Shown: positions 1 through 12,007 of the stretch, one piece after another
How positions within the stretch are numbered: position 1 is the stretch's first letter
Layout: each line of letters begins with the position of its first letter
Assembly: GCA_963969365.1 (NCBI GenBank)
Contig: OZ017761.1
Location: forward strand, 620,001 to 684,000
Direction of reading: 5' to 3'
DNA length: 64,000 bases
DNA from: Asterochloris sp. CNOR1
Taxonomy: Eukaryota > Chlorophyta > Trebouxiophyceae > Trebouxiales > Trebouxiaceae
Notes under the pieces: model-generated
The model's input: the letters and a program-made list of their open reading frames with translations, nothing else
Told to the model about the DNA's origin: nothing
The model's database searches: none
Made by a program: the position numbers and the translations under genes

Positions 1-3000
1 AGACTGCACCCCTTCTTTATCATGCTTTCTGCAGCAGCCCAGCTCCCATAGCTGATCAAGTGGGCAGAAACTGCGACAATCAGCCAAGGTCCAGAATGTG
101 GCAAAAGTGAATGGCAGCCAGCGGCTCTGAGACACTCAGCATCACCCAGGATGGGCAAGCCTATGTGCCTGAGAACTGTGCTGGCCAATGATGAGCGCAT
201 GCTGTAGCACAGGATGAACTAGCATGGAGGTCAGTTGCGCCTGGAGTCCCAACACAGGATGCCGTGCTGTCAGCACCTACACCCTTGATTGCAAGCAGAT
301 GCATCAGCACTGCCTTGATCAGATGACAGACTATCAGTACACCTCTGTAAAATGTAGGCAGCACAGGCCATAAATGCAGGCCATTGATGCCTTCTGAAGC
401 CAGAAGCTTGCCTGATGTGGGGTGGGCTACGGGACTTGCAGAGCTCAAGGATCTCCTTGTGTGACATCAACCCACGGGCGTTGGGGCTGTTGGGCGCGAG
501 AGCCTGGCGCATGTTACTCAGCACATTGCGTGACTGCTCCTACAAGCAGCAGGGCAATGCTTCATTGACATGCTGCAGGTGGGAGGGGTGCTGGGGGTAT
601 GGCCTGGCGCATTTTGCTAGTCAGAATGAGTGACTCTCCCGCAAACAAGCAGGGCAGAGACTGGCCGAGAGGGCATTAGGCAGAGTGCATGGCAGCTGCA
701 CACACAGTTGGGGTGCTGGGCACTGAAGCGTGGCTCACAGCCTGCTATAGGCTGTGATAGTTGCCCTACTGGGGCACAAGGGTCCCCTTGAATGGTTGTG
801 CACAAGTGGCAGCCTCAATAAGTCAGCAAGCCTTTGCAGATGCAGGTGTGGCACAATGCCAGCTGACTTACAGCGTTTGCTGAGGCCATAGCAAAGTGGC
901 AACTCAGCAAAAGCTTCAAAAGGCATGTGATGCACCATGCAAGCTAACCTGCAGGCCGCGAAGGCCCTCCGGCAGCCCCAGCCCTCCCAGGGCCCCCCTG
1001 AGCACTCCAGTCACCGCAAGGCCACCATTCTGCGCAGCGTCCCCGCCAGCGTCCTCGTTCCCCTCGTGCTGAGCACTCTCCATTGCCGCAGCCCCATTTG
1101 GCAGGGCTCCGTTGGCGTGGGGGGCGTATTCCACGCTTTCTGGGGTGCTGGCTCCTGATGAGAGCCACGTCTCATCGTCGTCTTCACTCAGAGCCTCTGC
1201 CCAGGGCCAGGGGCCTGCATCGCATTTCAGACTGCATCTGAGCAACTGAGAGGGGCTGTGCATGGGTTGTGATGGTTTTGTATGTAGAAAAAGGATTCCA
1301 GCTTGGTACAGGTCAAGTGCTGTCTGTCCTTGAAACATCCTGCTGCATATCACAGACTGCATCTCAGCGACTGATGGAGGCTAGCATCCAGACTGCCTGC
1401 GGCGCTTCCAGCACTAGAGCCCTGCATCAAGTAGGCTAGCTGTAATCACACTGGGATTGTTCCGCAATGTTTGACAAGAAGTTGCTCTAAGAGGTGAATC
1501 TGTGCTAAGAACATACAGACCTGTATGCTCCAGGGCTAGAGGCCTGCGCAGGCAACATGTCAGCCCGCTGCAACAAATTCTGCTGCGGATGGCAGCATGT
1601 CCAGGCCCTCACTGTTGCTGTACAAGCTAAGCATTCAGCGCTGCTGCTGGATGATGGTTCCAGAGCCTGGGCTGAGCAGATAGTTTGCACTTCTTTGCTC
1701 ACCTCTGAATGTTGAACAAAAGCCTGCGCTCCTGTAACGCTTCTGTGATATGAGGAGGCAGTCGTCACTTGAGCTCAGCAAGAGCCCATGTAGTTGCAGT
1801 TTCGCCCCCTCTGGTCTTCCGTTCTGGATCAGCCAGTGTTGCAAGTATGAAGCATGCTTACCTTTCATAAGCAAATAGCTTACCTTTCATCTTGACCTGC
1901 TCCCGCAGCTGCCGGCGCTCCCGCGGTGTCATGGATCTTATCGCATCCTGCCTCTGCTGCTGCTGCTCGCTGGAGGCAGAGGGCCTGATCCAGTCGGCAA
2001 AGGACCCGTCTCGCCTGGCTGCTGTCAGCCTCTTCAGGGCGCCAGCAAACTCAGGTTCGGGACTGGGGGTGGGCTCCAGATTGGCAGTTGGGGAGCCTCG
2101 CTGGGTTGCTGCGTAGGCCACAGCAGCGTCCTCTGGGATGGTGACAGGCCGCTGTGGAGAGGTCTGACGAGGGCTCCTCGGGCTCCTGGGGTTGTGCAGG
2201 GGGCTGCTGCTGCTGCTGCCGAAAGCGGCCAGCCTGCCTGCCGCAGGGTCCCCCTTGTTGCCTGGACTCTGCGGCCCCTGCGTGCTGGCGCCAGCCTGCT
2301 CTGCAGACGTGCCCTCTGGGCTGAGCACAGCATGTGAACCTGCTGGCTCAGCTTCGGCTTGCACATCTGAGCGTGCGGCCGCCTGCCTCTGTTGTGGAAT
2401 GTTGGAACTGGCTGACCCCAGCTGCTTATGAGGCGCGTCCTCTGCAGCAGTGCCCTGCTGGTCCCAGTCTGCAGCAGCCAGACAGCTCATCCAACACACG
2501 CCGCCCAGCAGGATCACGCAGCATCAAGAGAGGTGTGACAAAAGCCGCTGGCATGCAGCACAGCCAAGGGTTGCTCCGCAGCTACTGCTGCTGGCCCCAG
2601 TCTGCACTAGCCAGACAGCTGGTCAGATGCTCATGCATCTTGTGGGATGCACAGCACCATGAATCAGCCAGCAGCAATGCACCTTTGCGCCTAAGGGTTG
2701 GCCAGAAAAGGGACATCTGTGTGCGGCACAGACAGACGTGATGCCAGGAAGCCTACCAAAATGTAGTCATGCACCCCAGGGAACAGGCACGTAAATGCAG
2801 TAGCACAAGAAATGCTGGCCGTCGCAGATAGCCTGCAGCCAAGGGATAGTACAGCCAGGCTTCCCTGCACAAAGCGCACCCTTTGCTTCACAGCACCATG
2901 CCAAATAAGCACGATGCCAAATAAGCACGCTGCGCCCAGCTGGGGGTGCTGCTTTGGGAATGACAGCTTCTGGCACACTCGCCAGACAAAGCTTCCCAGA

Positions 3001-6000
3001 CACCTGCAAAAGAGGTCAGGCTCCAGGTGGTACACCAGGTGATACCTGGACCCACCTGCTTGGGACCCTGCCTCCAGCCCTAATCCATCAGCCACCGCCG
3101 GCAGCGGACTGCTGCGCAGGTCAAAATCTGCTGCTGCGTCTGGCTCGCCCCCATGCAGCCCAAACTCGTCAACTGCCTGGGGAGTGCTGCCACCCAGGCC
3201 AAACTCATCAGCCCCTCCTGCCTGTGGGCTCTGCAGCCCAAATTCAGCTGCTCCTCCTGACTGGCTGCCACCCAGGCTGAACTCGTATGCCATGCTGGGC
3301 AGGGCGTCTGGCACGCTGTGCAGCCCAAACTCATCGGCTGCTCCGGCCTGGCCAGCACTCAGGTCAAAGTCATCTGCCATGCTGGGCAGGGTGTCGTGCC
3401 CCTGCTGCTGCAGGCCAAACTCATCAGCCAGACCTGCCCCCTGTTGGTGCTGGCTGCCGAGCAGCCCAGCCTCAGCGCTGGCACCCTGTCCCTGCTGCTG
3501 CAGGTTCAAGCCATCCTCCAGGGGCATCTGCTCGGCGCCAAGCTGAAAGTCGTCTGCCTGCCTCTGCTGCTGCAAACCAAATTCGGCGGCGGCTCCCTCC
3601 ACAGACATGGCAGCAGCCTGTGCAGCTGCTAGCTCGTCCCACACAGCAGCCTGCTGGTAAGGCGCGGGCAGCTCACTGGGGGGCGCCTGGTTGTAGATGT
3701 GGTGGGGAATCAGCCGCTCATACTGCGCCAGCACCACACCATACTCTCCCAGCATGGTGTGCACCTGCAGAGCAAAAAATGACGTCAGGCGACCACCTGC
3801 TCTTGGCAGCGCTGGGTGGCTGGCTTGTCAATGACATGCCCCATTGCTGCTTCGACCCCAGGATTGGATGATCCTGAGATGCCGCCTTTGTGTGCAGCGC
3901 CATGTCCAGTGCCCCCTGCTGCAACATGTAGCTAGCCAAGATGGAGGGCAATACAAGTTAGGGACAGGCCAAGCTCAGCTGCCTGTCCGCCTACTCACTT
4001 GTACTGGCCTGCTGCAGCATAACTAATTTTGCTCTGTAACACAATCTGGAAAGCGGCAAACAACGTGCATATGCACTTCATGCTGTTGCTCAACAGCTTG
4101 CGGTCTCCTGCAACAGCAGCAGCTTGGAAGTACCATTGGCACTTTTAAGCTCATGCACAAGCTGTGCTGGTCTTCATGTTGGTGGCAGCACAGCGAGTTG
4201 GCCTACGGAAGATGATGGCTTTGGGCAGATGGCAGGCACTGTCAGACCTCTGCTGCATACCTGCCTCCAGAATGAGCCTTGATGTATGCCACCTCGCTGT
4301 GTGCTTCTCAGATGTACTTTTGCAACCTCATTGGCCACAAGTGCTCACCTCTGCTGGGCTCTGCCCCTGCTGCAGCATGTATTCTGCCCAGTCCAACATC
4401 TGAGTCCAGTTGAACACCTGGCTTGGGTCATTTGCTGTTGCAAACATTGCGCCAGGGTCATATGCAGCTGCTGCCGCCTCTGGATCCTCCGCATGTGATT
4501 GAGCCACTGGATCAGCCTCGTCGGCCCTCTGCTCAGCAGCAGATGCTCCTGCAACGAGAGCATTATTGTCAGTCAATTGAGCTTCCAGCAGGCCAGACTG
4601 CTGGTGCGCCATGCCACGTGACCGTGCTATGCTTGCAGGGCGCATGTCAGGGGGCGTCAAAAGCTGCTTTGCAGGCATTGCGAGACCGCTGCCAGGCAGG
4701 TCTTTCCGACCAGCAGCAGCCTTCATTAAAACGTGCCCACAATAGGCCGCTCATTACACATTTTAACAGAAATCCCATCACCCCAATGCTACTGTTGAAC
4801 AGCGCCAGGGGCTGCACGCCAAAATCCCTTCAGGTAATATTTTGATTCATTGCCAGCCATCCTGCAAGTGCTTTTACAACCAGAGCAAGCTCAAACAGCA
4901 GACAGACACCAGCAGATGGCTTCAGCGGACGCTGATGTGCTGCTGCCAGTCACAGCCATCTAGCAAAGCAGGATGGCAGCACAGTTGTAACAAGCAGATC
5001 TCTCACCATGGCCCTCCACACGCTCCTTCCCAGAGCGGCTCTCCTGCTCCTGCTGCTGGTGTCCCCATACCTCAGGGCCGGTCTCGGGCCCCTGTTGCAG
5101 CTGGCTCTGAGCATCACTCTGTAGCCTGTCTGAGGTCGCTGCAGCCGCCGCGCTGCCCGCAGCCCCTGTGGGCTGGCTGAAACCCAATGCCTGGCTGTCC
5201 TGACCATCCAGGTCAAAATCGACGTCTGGCCCTGTTGACCCCATGCCCTCCAGAGCCTGACTGGAGTCATAGTCAAAGGCATAAGTGGCAGTGCTGGGGC
5301 CGCCCCATGGCATGCTTCCCCCAAAGGCCGGATTCACCGCTGCCTGCTGGCTGCTGAAGGCCTCTTCTCCAGGTGTCAGGGCGTTATTGCTGCTGGCAGC
5401 GGCGCTCTCAGCAGCTTGCATCACAGTGTTGCCAGCCTCTGCTGAGGTGGGTCCTGCAGCGCATGGGCCATCAGCCAGCATAACGACATGTTTCACATGG
5501 TGCACATGCGGTGCACAAAGCCTCTCCACCGCGAGACAATCCTGCCCTGAAGGCCATGCCATCATGCAGCCAACAATTTATCTGACCGCTGCTTCTGCCA
5601 GAGAGGCAACAGACTCTCACCTGCAGCCGAGTCCTGTCCCAAAGGGAGTAGAAACTGTGCGCTGTCTGAGTCAGCAGCAATGGACTCCACCATCATCCTG
5701 TCATCGGTGACAGCATTCAGCTCAGCTAGCTCCTTCTCCTCAGAGGTCAACTCCAGGGCTGGGGCAGCCTGCAGGGACATGACACACCAACATTTAGTAC
5801 ACTGCCAGCATCAGTGTCTGACATCGGCAGGCCAAGTCAGGCTTGCTGAGCAAGGACCTGACACATCTCTCGCCATTGTGACTGCAATGCCCAGCACAAC
5901 AGTCTGTCACCATGTATGACTGTGGACGAAGCAGATCAGCTCCAAAGCTCAGCAAACCTGCATGGAGGCCGCCTTCCCCGGTCTTGCTGCACACACAAAG

Positions 6001-9000
6001 CACACTTGCGTGGCCTGCTCTGCAGGGACAGCTGCGTTGACCATGTGGACCTTGTACAGGTGGCATGGCTGCACAGATATCCCGCTGCTGCCACCAGCCA
6101 GGCAGTGTTGTTCCACATGCTGCGCACTGGGACCATGCATGGAAGTCTCCTCTGCAAGAGCAGCTTCAGCAGCTGCCTGTGCCGCTACCTGTGCAGCCTG
6201 GGCAGCTGCTGTCGCTAGCACTGACTGCTAGCACACAGAGTTTCTCTACATTAAGCAGGGCAAGCAGCGCACGTGTGACGCTTCCCGTGCAGCAGCATCT
6301 GCAGCTCCCTGTGCCAGCTGCTCCTTGACCTCTCTGAGGGAACCTAGGAGCTGCTGCCAACACTGTAGACCACACCTTCTTCCTGGCCGATTTCCTGGCA
6401 AATCAGCACTACAAATCTCCCACTGCGGCAGCATGTGCAGCTACCTGTGCTAGCTGCACCTGAGCCTGCGCATGCGCCACCTGGGCAGGCGAAAGCCCAA
6501 GGATCCCTTGGCACCACAATGAAGTCTCCTCCAGGCAAACAGCGCACCTGCAATGTCCCCACCGCAGCAATGCCCGCAGCTGCCCATGCCTCAGGGCTGC
6601 TACCCGTCCCTTCGTCCAAGATGCGCCGCTTGGTGGGTGGCTTGGCGTAGGGGTTGGTGCTCTTGGACCGGGAGCTGCCAGCAGCTGCGTAGGGGTTCAA
6701 CCTCTTTGCAGGTGGCTTCACCTGCAAAGAGGTTGGTTCTGTATGAGGACAGGAGTCAACAGCAGGACAAGCCTCGCAGTAAGTTGCACAGGAGGAGGTG
6801 AGAGTGTGCGTTTGCTGTTGCTATGGAGCATCAGCCTCTGCAAGCGGCTTGTCCTGCACAGCTGCAAAGCTCTGCATGGAGACTGCTCAAAGAGGGACCC
6901 AGAGCAACATCTGACAGGTCAAAATTGTCAAGAAACACATTGTGGTCGTGTAAGGAACACATGCGAGGATGCAGATACAGCTGAAGCACACTTTTTAGTA
7001 TGGGCAGTCTGTAGCCACAGCACTCAAACATCGGCAGGCAGCACTGATGAAGCAGTCCGCATACAGCAGGATGCATTACCTGCCCTTTGCCCTCCTCTGC
7101 CCCAGCTGCTGCCATGGGAGGCTGGCTGGGGTTGAACATCTTGACCTTGCCAGGCTCAGGCGTTGACAGTGGGGATCGCCCCACCAGAGGAGTCACTGCG
7201 GGGCTCACAGACGGGGTGGCCTGCAACAGACATGCAGGCACAAATCAGCAGCCATGATATTGACTTGAGCATGAGCGCTACCACCATGGGGCTGACAGCC
7301 GGGGTTGCCTGCACATTTCAGGCTAGGCAAATTCTACGTGTCGCAGCAACACTCACACTTGAGGCAATATGCACCACACACACTAGCACAGGTCAGCAGT
7401 GAGGCTTTGCAATCTGGCTCATGCTGCTAGTCACTGTAGGGCCCACAGTTGAGGTGGCCTGCAGCACACATACAGCCCCAGATTAACATACGAGTTGAGG
7501 GAACATCGCAAATGTCCTGCAGACTAGCAGGTAGCCCTGTAGGCCAATGATGGGACCAAGACTATAAAGGCGGAGAAGCCTGAACAAAGCTACGACTGAC
7601 ACTTGCACCAGCAGCAAGGGTGGCAGCACCAGCTGCTGCTGCTGCGTGAAGGAGGACCCCACCTGAGTAGAGGCAAAGCCTGGTGCAGCAGCATATCTGT
7701 TGGCGATGCTCCTTGCCTTTGGCGCCGGCCTGCATCGCGGCACAGTCACTGAGATGGCTGCAGGCGCCCAACATGTGCAGCAAGACGCACAGACCAGCCT
7801 GCAGACTGCTGTGACGACCTGGTGCGGGAGGACAGAGGGCCGCGCACAACGCCACACTAGGAAAAGGCCAATAGTACTGTGGCTGCTGCCAGCACATCTG
7901 CTGCCTGCTCAGCATGGCAGAGCAGACCTGCCAGGTGCCGCACTATGAGCATGCCAAAGCAGCATGGGCACAGCAGCATGGGATAGGGCAGTAGATGCAA
8001 TAGCCTGCTGGCTGCACATCAAGAGTCATGGCTGCCCAAAAGTGCTGCCCACCGGGGGCCCACAGGCAGTCTTGCAGAAGCACAGCCAGACACCACTACC
8101 ACAGTGTGCAGCACCTGCCACTCATGACAAACAAGTGCTGCAAAGTAAGCAAGCAACACCCCAAGTGCTGCCAAGCCAGCTGCAGATGCAAGGCAGCTGG
8201 TGCCCATCAAAGACACTGCTCAGCCAGCAGTGCAGCAATTGGTGTTCCACAGCAACTGCGAAGCCAGGCCCTACAGGACTGCCAAGCAAAGTCCAAGGGA
8301 GCACTTGGGCTATGTAGTACAAAGCATAAACGCTGCCCACCCAAGATGCTGCAGAACCAGCAACGCCAGTCAGCCTGGCATTGGCAGCACAGGGTGCAGT
8401 GCACCTTGGGCACAGCAGGAGAAACTGGCGCAAGGCAACAAGTACCTGCCATCTGCAGTGCCTGCAGAGCCAGGCCCTGAGTCGACTGCTGTGCTGGGCC
8501 CAGTTGCCTCATTGCTGTTGGGCCCCGAGCTGGCTGCCAGGCTGGCTGCAGAAGATCGCGGGGGGGCCTTAGGAGGCTCCGTGGCTGCCTGCTCCTTTGC
8601 GCTGCCATCCACCCAGCACTTTTTCTGCGGGCCATGGAGACACAGACTCCGTACAGACAACAGTGAATGGTGCTGCCACAGCTGCAGCATGACGTTCCAG
8701 ACGCTGCATCTGCTCGGCGCAAGCCTTACATCACAATCACAACATGCTGAGCGCCCTCTCATCAGCCAGGGTCTGGGCAGGACAGGCAGGCACGCTGCCG
8801 CATCAGCTCGGAAGTGTCCCTGTCCATGTAGTTTGCCTCAGAGCTATCGCACGCAGGCTGTCTGAACAGGAGTCACAAGCTAAAGTGTATGCTGTTTGTT
8901 CGCGTTGTTTGTTGTTCTCGATGCATGCACTGCCATCTACCCCCCGGCTCCTCATGTATATCGCCCGTACAGCTCTTTGACTGGCTAACTACAGCACATG

Positions 9001-9264
9001 GCAGGCACAGAAGGCTCTCTCAACCAGGCCTGTGCTCGTGCAGCAAGCTTTGCAGTTGAATGGGTCACGAGGGGGTTGTCAGTGCAACAAGGCCAGATCT
9101 GCCTAATCAAACGGCGTGGCCCTGACAGTCTTGTGACCTGCAGCAGCTCTCACCGCCTCATCGTAGTAGAAGGAGCTCTTCTCGCCCAGCTTGGCCTTGG
9201 TCGGCTTGGACTTGACCTCGCCCTCTTCCTTTGTGCGGTTGCCAAATGGTGACAGGGCCCGCCG
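1..9264 (-). CDS. SEC16 C-terminal-region-like protein, partial at both ends
   Basis: Exons in transcription order: 9264-9154, 8624-8446, 7729-7663, 7220-7080, 6721-6548, a poorly resolved Ala/Gln-rich block between about 6500 and 6130, 5768-5621, 5453-5007, 4548-4349, 3764-3056, 2468-1884, 1214-949 and 539-412. Phases agree at every junction, giving at least 1050 residues. The first exon plus the next reads KAKLGEKSSFYYDEA then KKCWVDGS, matching the tail of plant SEC16 (KLG..NKFYYDEKLKRWV). The later GKVKMFNPSQPP and NPYA motifs fit the same region. SEC16 scaffolds COPII coats at ER exit sites. No central ACE1 domain was found upstream, so this is either a SEC16 with distant 5' exons or a shorter relative. 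The rest is low complexity: Ala/Gln blocks, a D/E-E-F-x-L repeat exon at 3056-3764, a Ser/Pro-rich exon and an acidic stretch. The last exon seen ends in a GC donor at 411, so the protein continues left. The ORF stop at 916 would apply only if the 948 donor were unused. Confidence 0.6.
3056..3764 (-). repeat. DEFGL-type short peptide repeats inside the SEC16-like gene
   Basis: This single exon encodes about 236 residues. After an ordered-looking start (HTMLGEYGVVLAQYERLI) comes about a dozen degenerate copies of an acidic-Phe-x-Leu motif spaced 12-20 residues apart: AAEFGL, DDFQLG, DGLNL, ADEFGL, DDFDLS, ADEFGLHS, AYEFSLGG, AAEFGLQS, ADEFGLGG, VDEFGLHG, ADFDLRS and DGLGLE. The spacers are Gln, Gly and Ala rich. 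Repeated acidic-aromatic motifs in disordered proteins often bind coat or adaptor domains; that role here is inference. Confidence 0.7.
7200..7470 (-). repeat. Three tandem copies of an exon 5' edge (SEC16-like gene)
   Basis: The used exon starts at 7220 with ATPSVSPAVTP. Upstream on the minus strand, two degenerate copies begin right after CAG at 7308 (ATPAVSPMV) and 7458 (ATSTVGPTVT). All three begin GCNACC or GCCACC after a 3' splice-site sequence. The copies lie in the intron before the exon and lack a convincing donor. Confidence 0.7.
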
Positions 9265-12007
9265 CTGCAGACAGGAAGCGAGCCTGGTGTGACTCTCACT
9301 CAGCTGGACTGTTCGTCAATACAGACAGGCAAAGATGTCCACGCTGGCAGCACCCATGTCAGCATCTGACACATGATGCCTTGCAATAAGGAATGAGCAG
9401 GCCTGATGCATGGTGTCGCACAGTGCTTGAACATTAAAGCTGCTGCATGGTCCTCACCAAGAATGACATAGCTGGTGGTCAGAGAAGCTGGCCAAAAGCC
9501 GCTACTTGGGCCCCTGTATCTCCTTCTGGTGGCCCAAGGGCCAGCACAATCAAGAAAATGCCTATTGCCGCGCAGTTCCCCTTAGCGCACAATTGACCAG
9601 TGTGGATATTCAGCTCTAGATCATGGTTGTAGAGCAGTGCTGAATTGCCTTGCCTCTGCGTGATGCCCGGCGGGCCATCTTGACCTAACTAGCTGTCTGA
9701 CTGTATTGCAATGCCCAAAACGCTTGCAAAACTTCAATCTGACCATGGCACCGTGTTTCAGCCGCCCTCACGCTGTGGAACCATCGGACGCTGAGGAGAA
9801 TTTCCAAAAGACCAACATCAATCCCAGTATCCGACAAATTGGGTGATGAGTCCTAGCAGCAGCTCAGTGAAGAATTGCAACACATCAGCCTTCTCCTGCT
9901 GCATTCAGAAAATGGCGCTCTTGCAGGCAGCAAAAGCCTTCACCAAGGCATTGCTTGCCAGTGATGGTTGTCTTGGAAGGAGCTCCGATTGCCAGACTTA
10001 TTGTCTGCCACATGCTCACGTGCCGCCTGGGGGCCAGCATGCTGACACAAAGGGCGTTCCGGCTTGACAACCTCACGAGTGCATTGCGCTGCACCCTGCC
10101 CATGCATTTTGAGCTCAGGCCGCTCCCACCAGCGACATGAGGGTGCTGAGGTCTTCTGGCAGAGCAAGAGGGAAGTGTAGCAGGAGAGTGTGCAGCATCA
10201 CCTGTGCTGGCGTGCCACACAAGTCAAGGCGAGCAGCCCTTGTACCTGTACAGTGGGATACATGCGAGGGTATCACTGCTGGTTTGGTCAGTCCTTGTCA
10301 GAGATGTGTGCGGCAGGAGCTCCACCTCATATATGGCATCAGGTGAGACTGTGAGAACGCTGAACTATTGGTGCAGGGCTGGGTGGGCCACCCAAGTGTT
10401 CAGCAGAGGCTGGGTTCTGCTGTCAGACTGCTGGAAGACCATTCTACCCTGGCAAAATGCAAGATGAAGCATTTGGCTGCCATTCATTGTATGCCAAGGT
10501 CAATTCATTAGGACATGGACCTCGCGATGCCCACCGAGTCTGTCTCATTGACATTAGTGGACCGATCTGCAATCTTAGCTTCTGGTCAGACAGCATATCT
10601 GGCCATTGTGGCTGAGATTCATACAGGTCATCCAGCAAGGCGCAATCCATGAGACACAAGTTCAGTACGAAAATCTGCTGAGTGAGAGCCCAATCAACTT
10701 ATGGACAAAGCAGGGAGCCAAAACAAGCCAAGACATGGTGTGGACATGACTGACATTTTAGCGTTGCATATGCAAGAGCAGACACATTGCTGCTTCCACC
10801 ATGTGGGCCATCAAAAGCCCACAAGCCTCAAGCCAGCACCAGTCTGCCTGGCGGCTGTGCTGGCAACAGGCCGGCAGAGCTGATGCCTGCCGCCCGCCCT
10901 TCGGCGAGGCTGCAGGCCTGGCCGAGCCACAAACAGCTTCTGGCCAGGCTGCCTTCCTAGCCAAGACACAGGGGCTGCTGTTGGAAGAGCTGACCATGGA
11001 GCGCCCCTGCCAAACAGAAACCTGCTAGAGGATGGTTTGCGACCAGAGTCTGAGACATCCAGGGTCCTGCGCAGGCAGGGCAACGCATGGATCAGGGGAG
11101 AAGTGAGAACACAAGATCAGGCATTTGCCTATGCAAGAGACTCATGTGTCGCACCCCAGCAAGGATGAAAGGGGTGTGCAAGGGCTCACCACTTGAATTT
11201 GGCATCATCTGTGCAGCCACAACTGCCTCTTTATTCCTAATGCTGCCAGATCCCAAGTCCAAAACCATATGGAGACAGCCACCTCCGCCCACCTGCCATG
11301 CAGCCTCCAGCACAGGTACCGCCAGCATCAGCCACAGATGCCCGACACAGTCGAAGGCCCAGTTCTGCTTGCAAAAGCCTGGCTCAGCTCTGGGTGCCGC
11401 AGGTGCGGCATCATCCCTTATTTGGCACAGCAGAAGCCTCCAACCTGCTCGTTTAGCTCACACAACCAAGAGCCCACAGGCAAAACCAAGGCTGCCGCCC
11501 CCAGTGCAGGTCCTCCTGCACTCATACGGCATATCACCATCCCAACCTCATAGAGCAATCATGCTTAGCATGAGACCCCAAAATTTGCCTCCCAACACCT
11601 GTGAGGCAGGGCAGACCCCTGCACCCCTCAAGACCTCAAGCCATGGCCTATTACCCCAGCAAAGACGTGATTGCATACAACCTTGTGATGGTCAGCCAGC
11701 AGCACGCTCACCAGGCACAGCATCAGTTCCCGATCTACTGGGGCAAATCCATGAGTGGGGCAGTCAACAGACAGGTCACAGCAGTGGTCCCAGTGATGGC
11801 AATCCCCGTCACAACAGTCCCCCGCTGTGCTGTGCCCCCTCCAAGAACATGGGCACCCCAGAGGCAGGCCAGAGACCTCAGGTCACAGCAACTGCCATGC
11901 TCACCACAAGTGGTAAGCACCAGACCACCCAATCGACACAGCAAGCGGCCTCCTCCCGTGACATGCTGGGTTAGCCAGTGGTACCTGATCACAGCAGACC
12001 CCCTCAC
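9265..12007. other. Unresolved region between ALIX and the SEC16-like gene
   Basis: ALIX V-domain coding stops at a donor after 12008 in phase 2. The proline-rich tail expected in ALIX was not found. A short continuation after an acceptor near 11970 (SMSREEAACC) is possible but weak. A minus-strand stretch around 11060-10990 (SDSGRKPSSSRFLFG) could be a 5' exon of the SEC16-like gene, since plant SEC16 has an SRF-rich segment before KLG. A plus-strand open frame of 295 codons spans 11087-11974 and is Ser/Thr/Pro/Gln rich; it matches no family I know. No SEC16 ACE1 domain, RNA gene or mobile element was seen. Confidence 0.4.
9745..9846 (+). CDS. Possible small ORF or first exon, unrecognised
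   Basis: An ATG in good context (gaccATGG) opens 33 codons, MAPCFSRPHAV... to ...NINPSIRQIG, then TGA. The composition looks more protein-like than the surroundings, and the final codon overlaps a GTGATG donor-like site, so it could be the first exon of a plus-strand gene. No continuation was identified and I do not recognise the family. It may be chance. Confidence 0.18.
   Translation: MAPCFSRPHAVEPSDAEENFQKTNINPSIRQIG

Noticed and set aside
916-948. Terminal stop of the SEC16-like gene at 916
   Set aside because: A CAG/GTTAGC donor at 948 joins in phase to a credible exon at 539-412 (SRNVLSNMRQALAPNSPNAR), so the gene probably continues left.
2691-3764. Reading the 357-codon minus frame as one exon to its stop
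   Set aside because: The frame after 3056 loses the repeat composition, and a CAG/GTGGGT donor at 3055 joins in phase to the exon at 2468.
8207-8865. Long opposing frames over the SEC16-like exon at 8446-8624
   Set aside because: They are antisense or out-of-frame shadows of the real exon.
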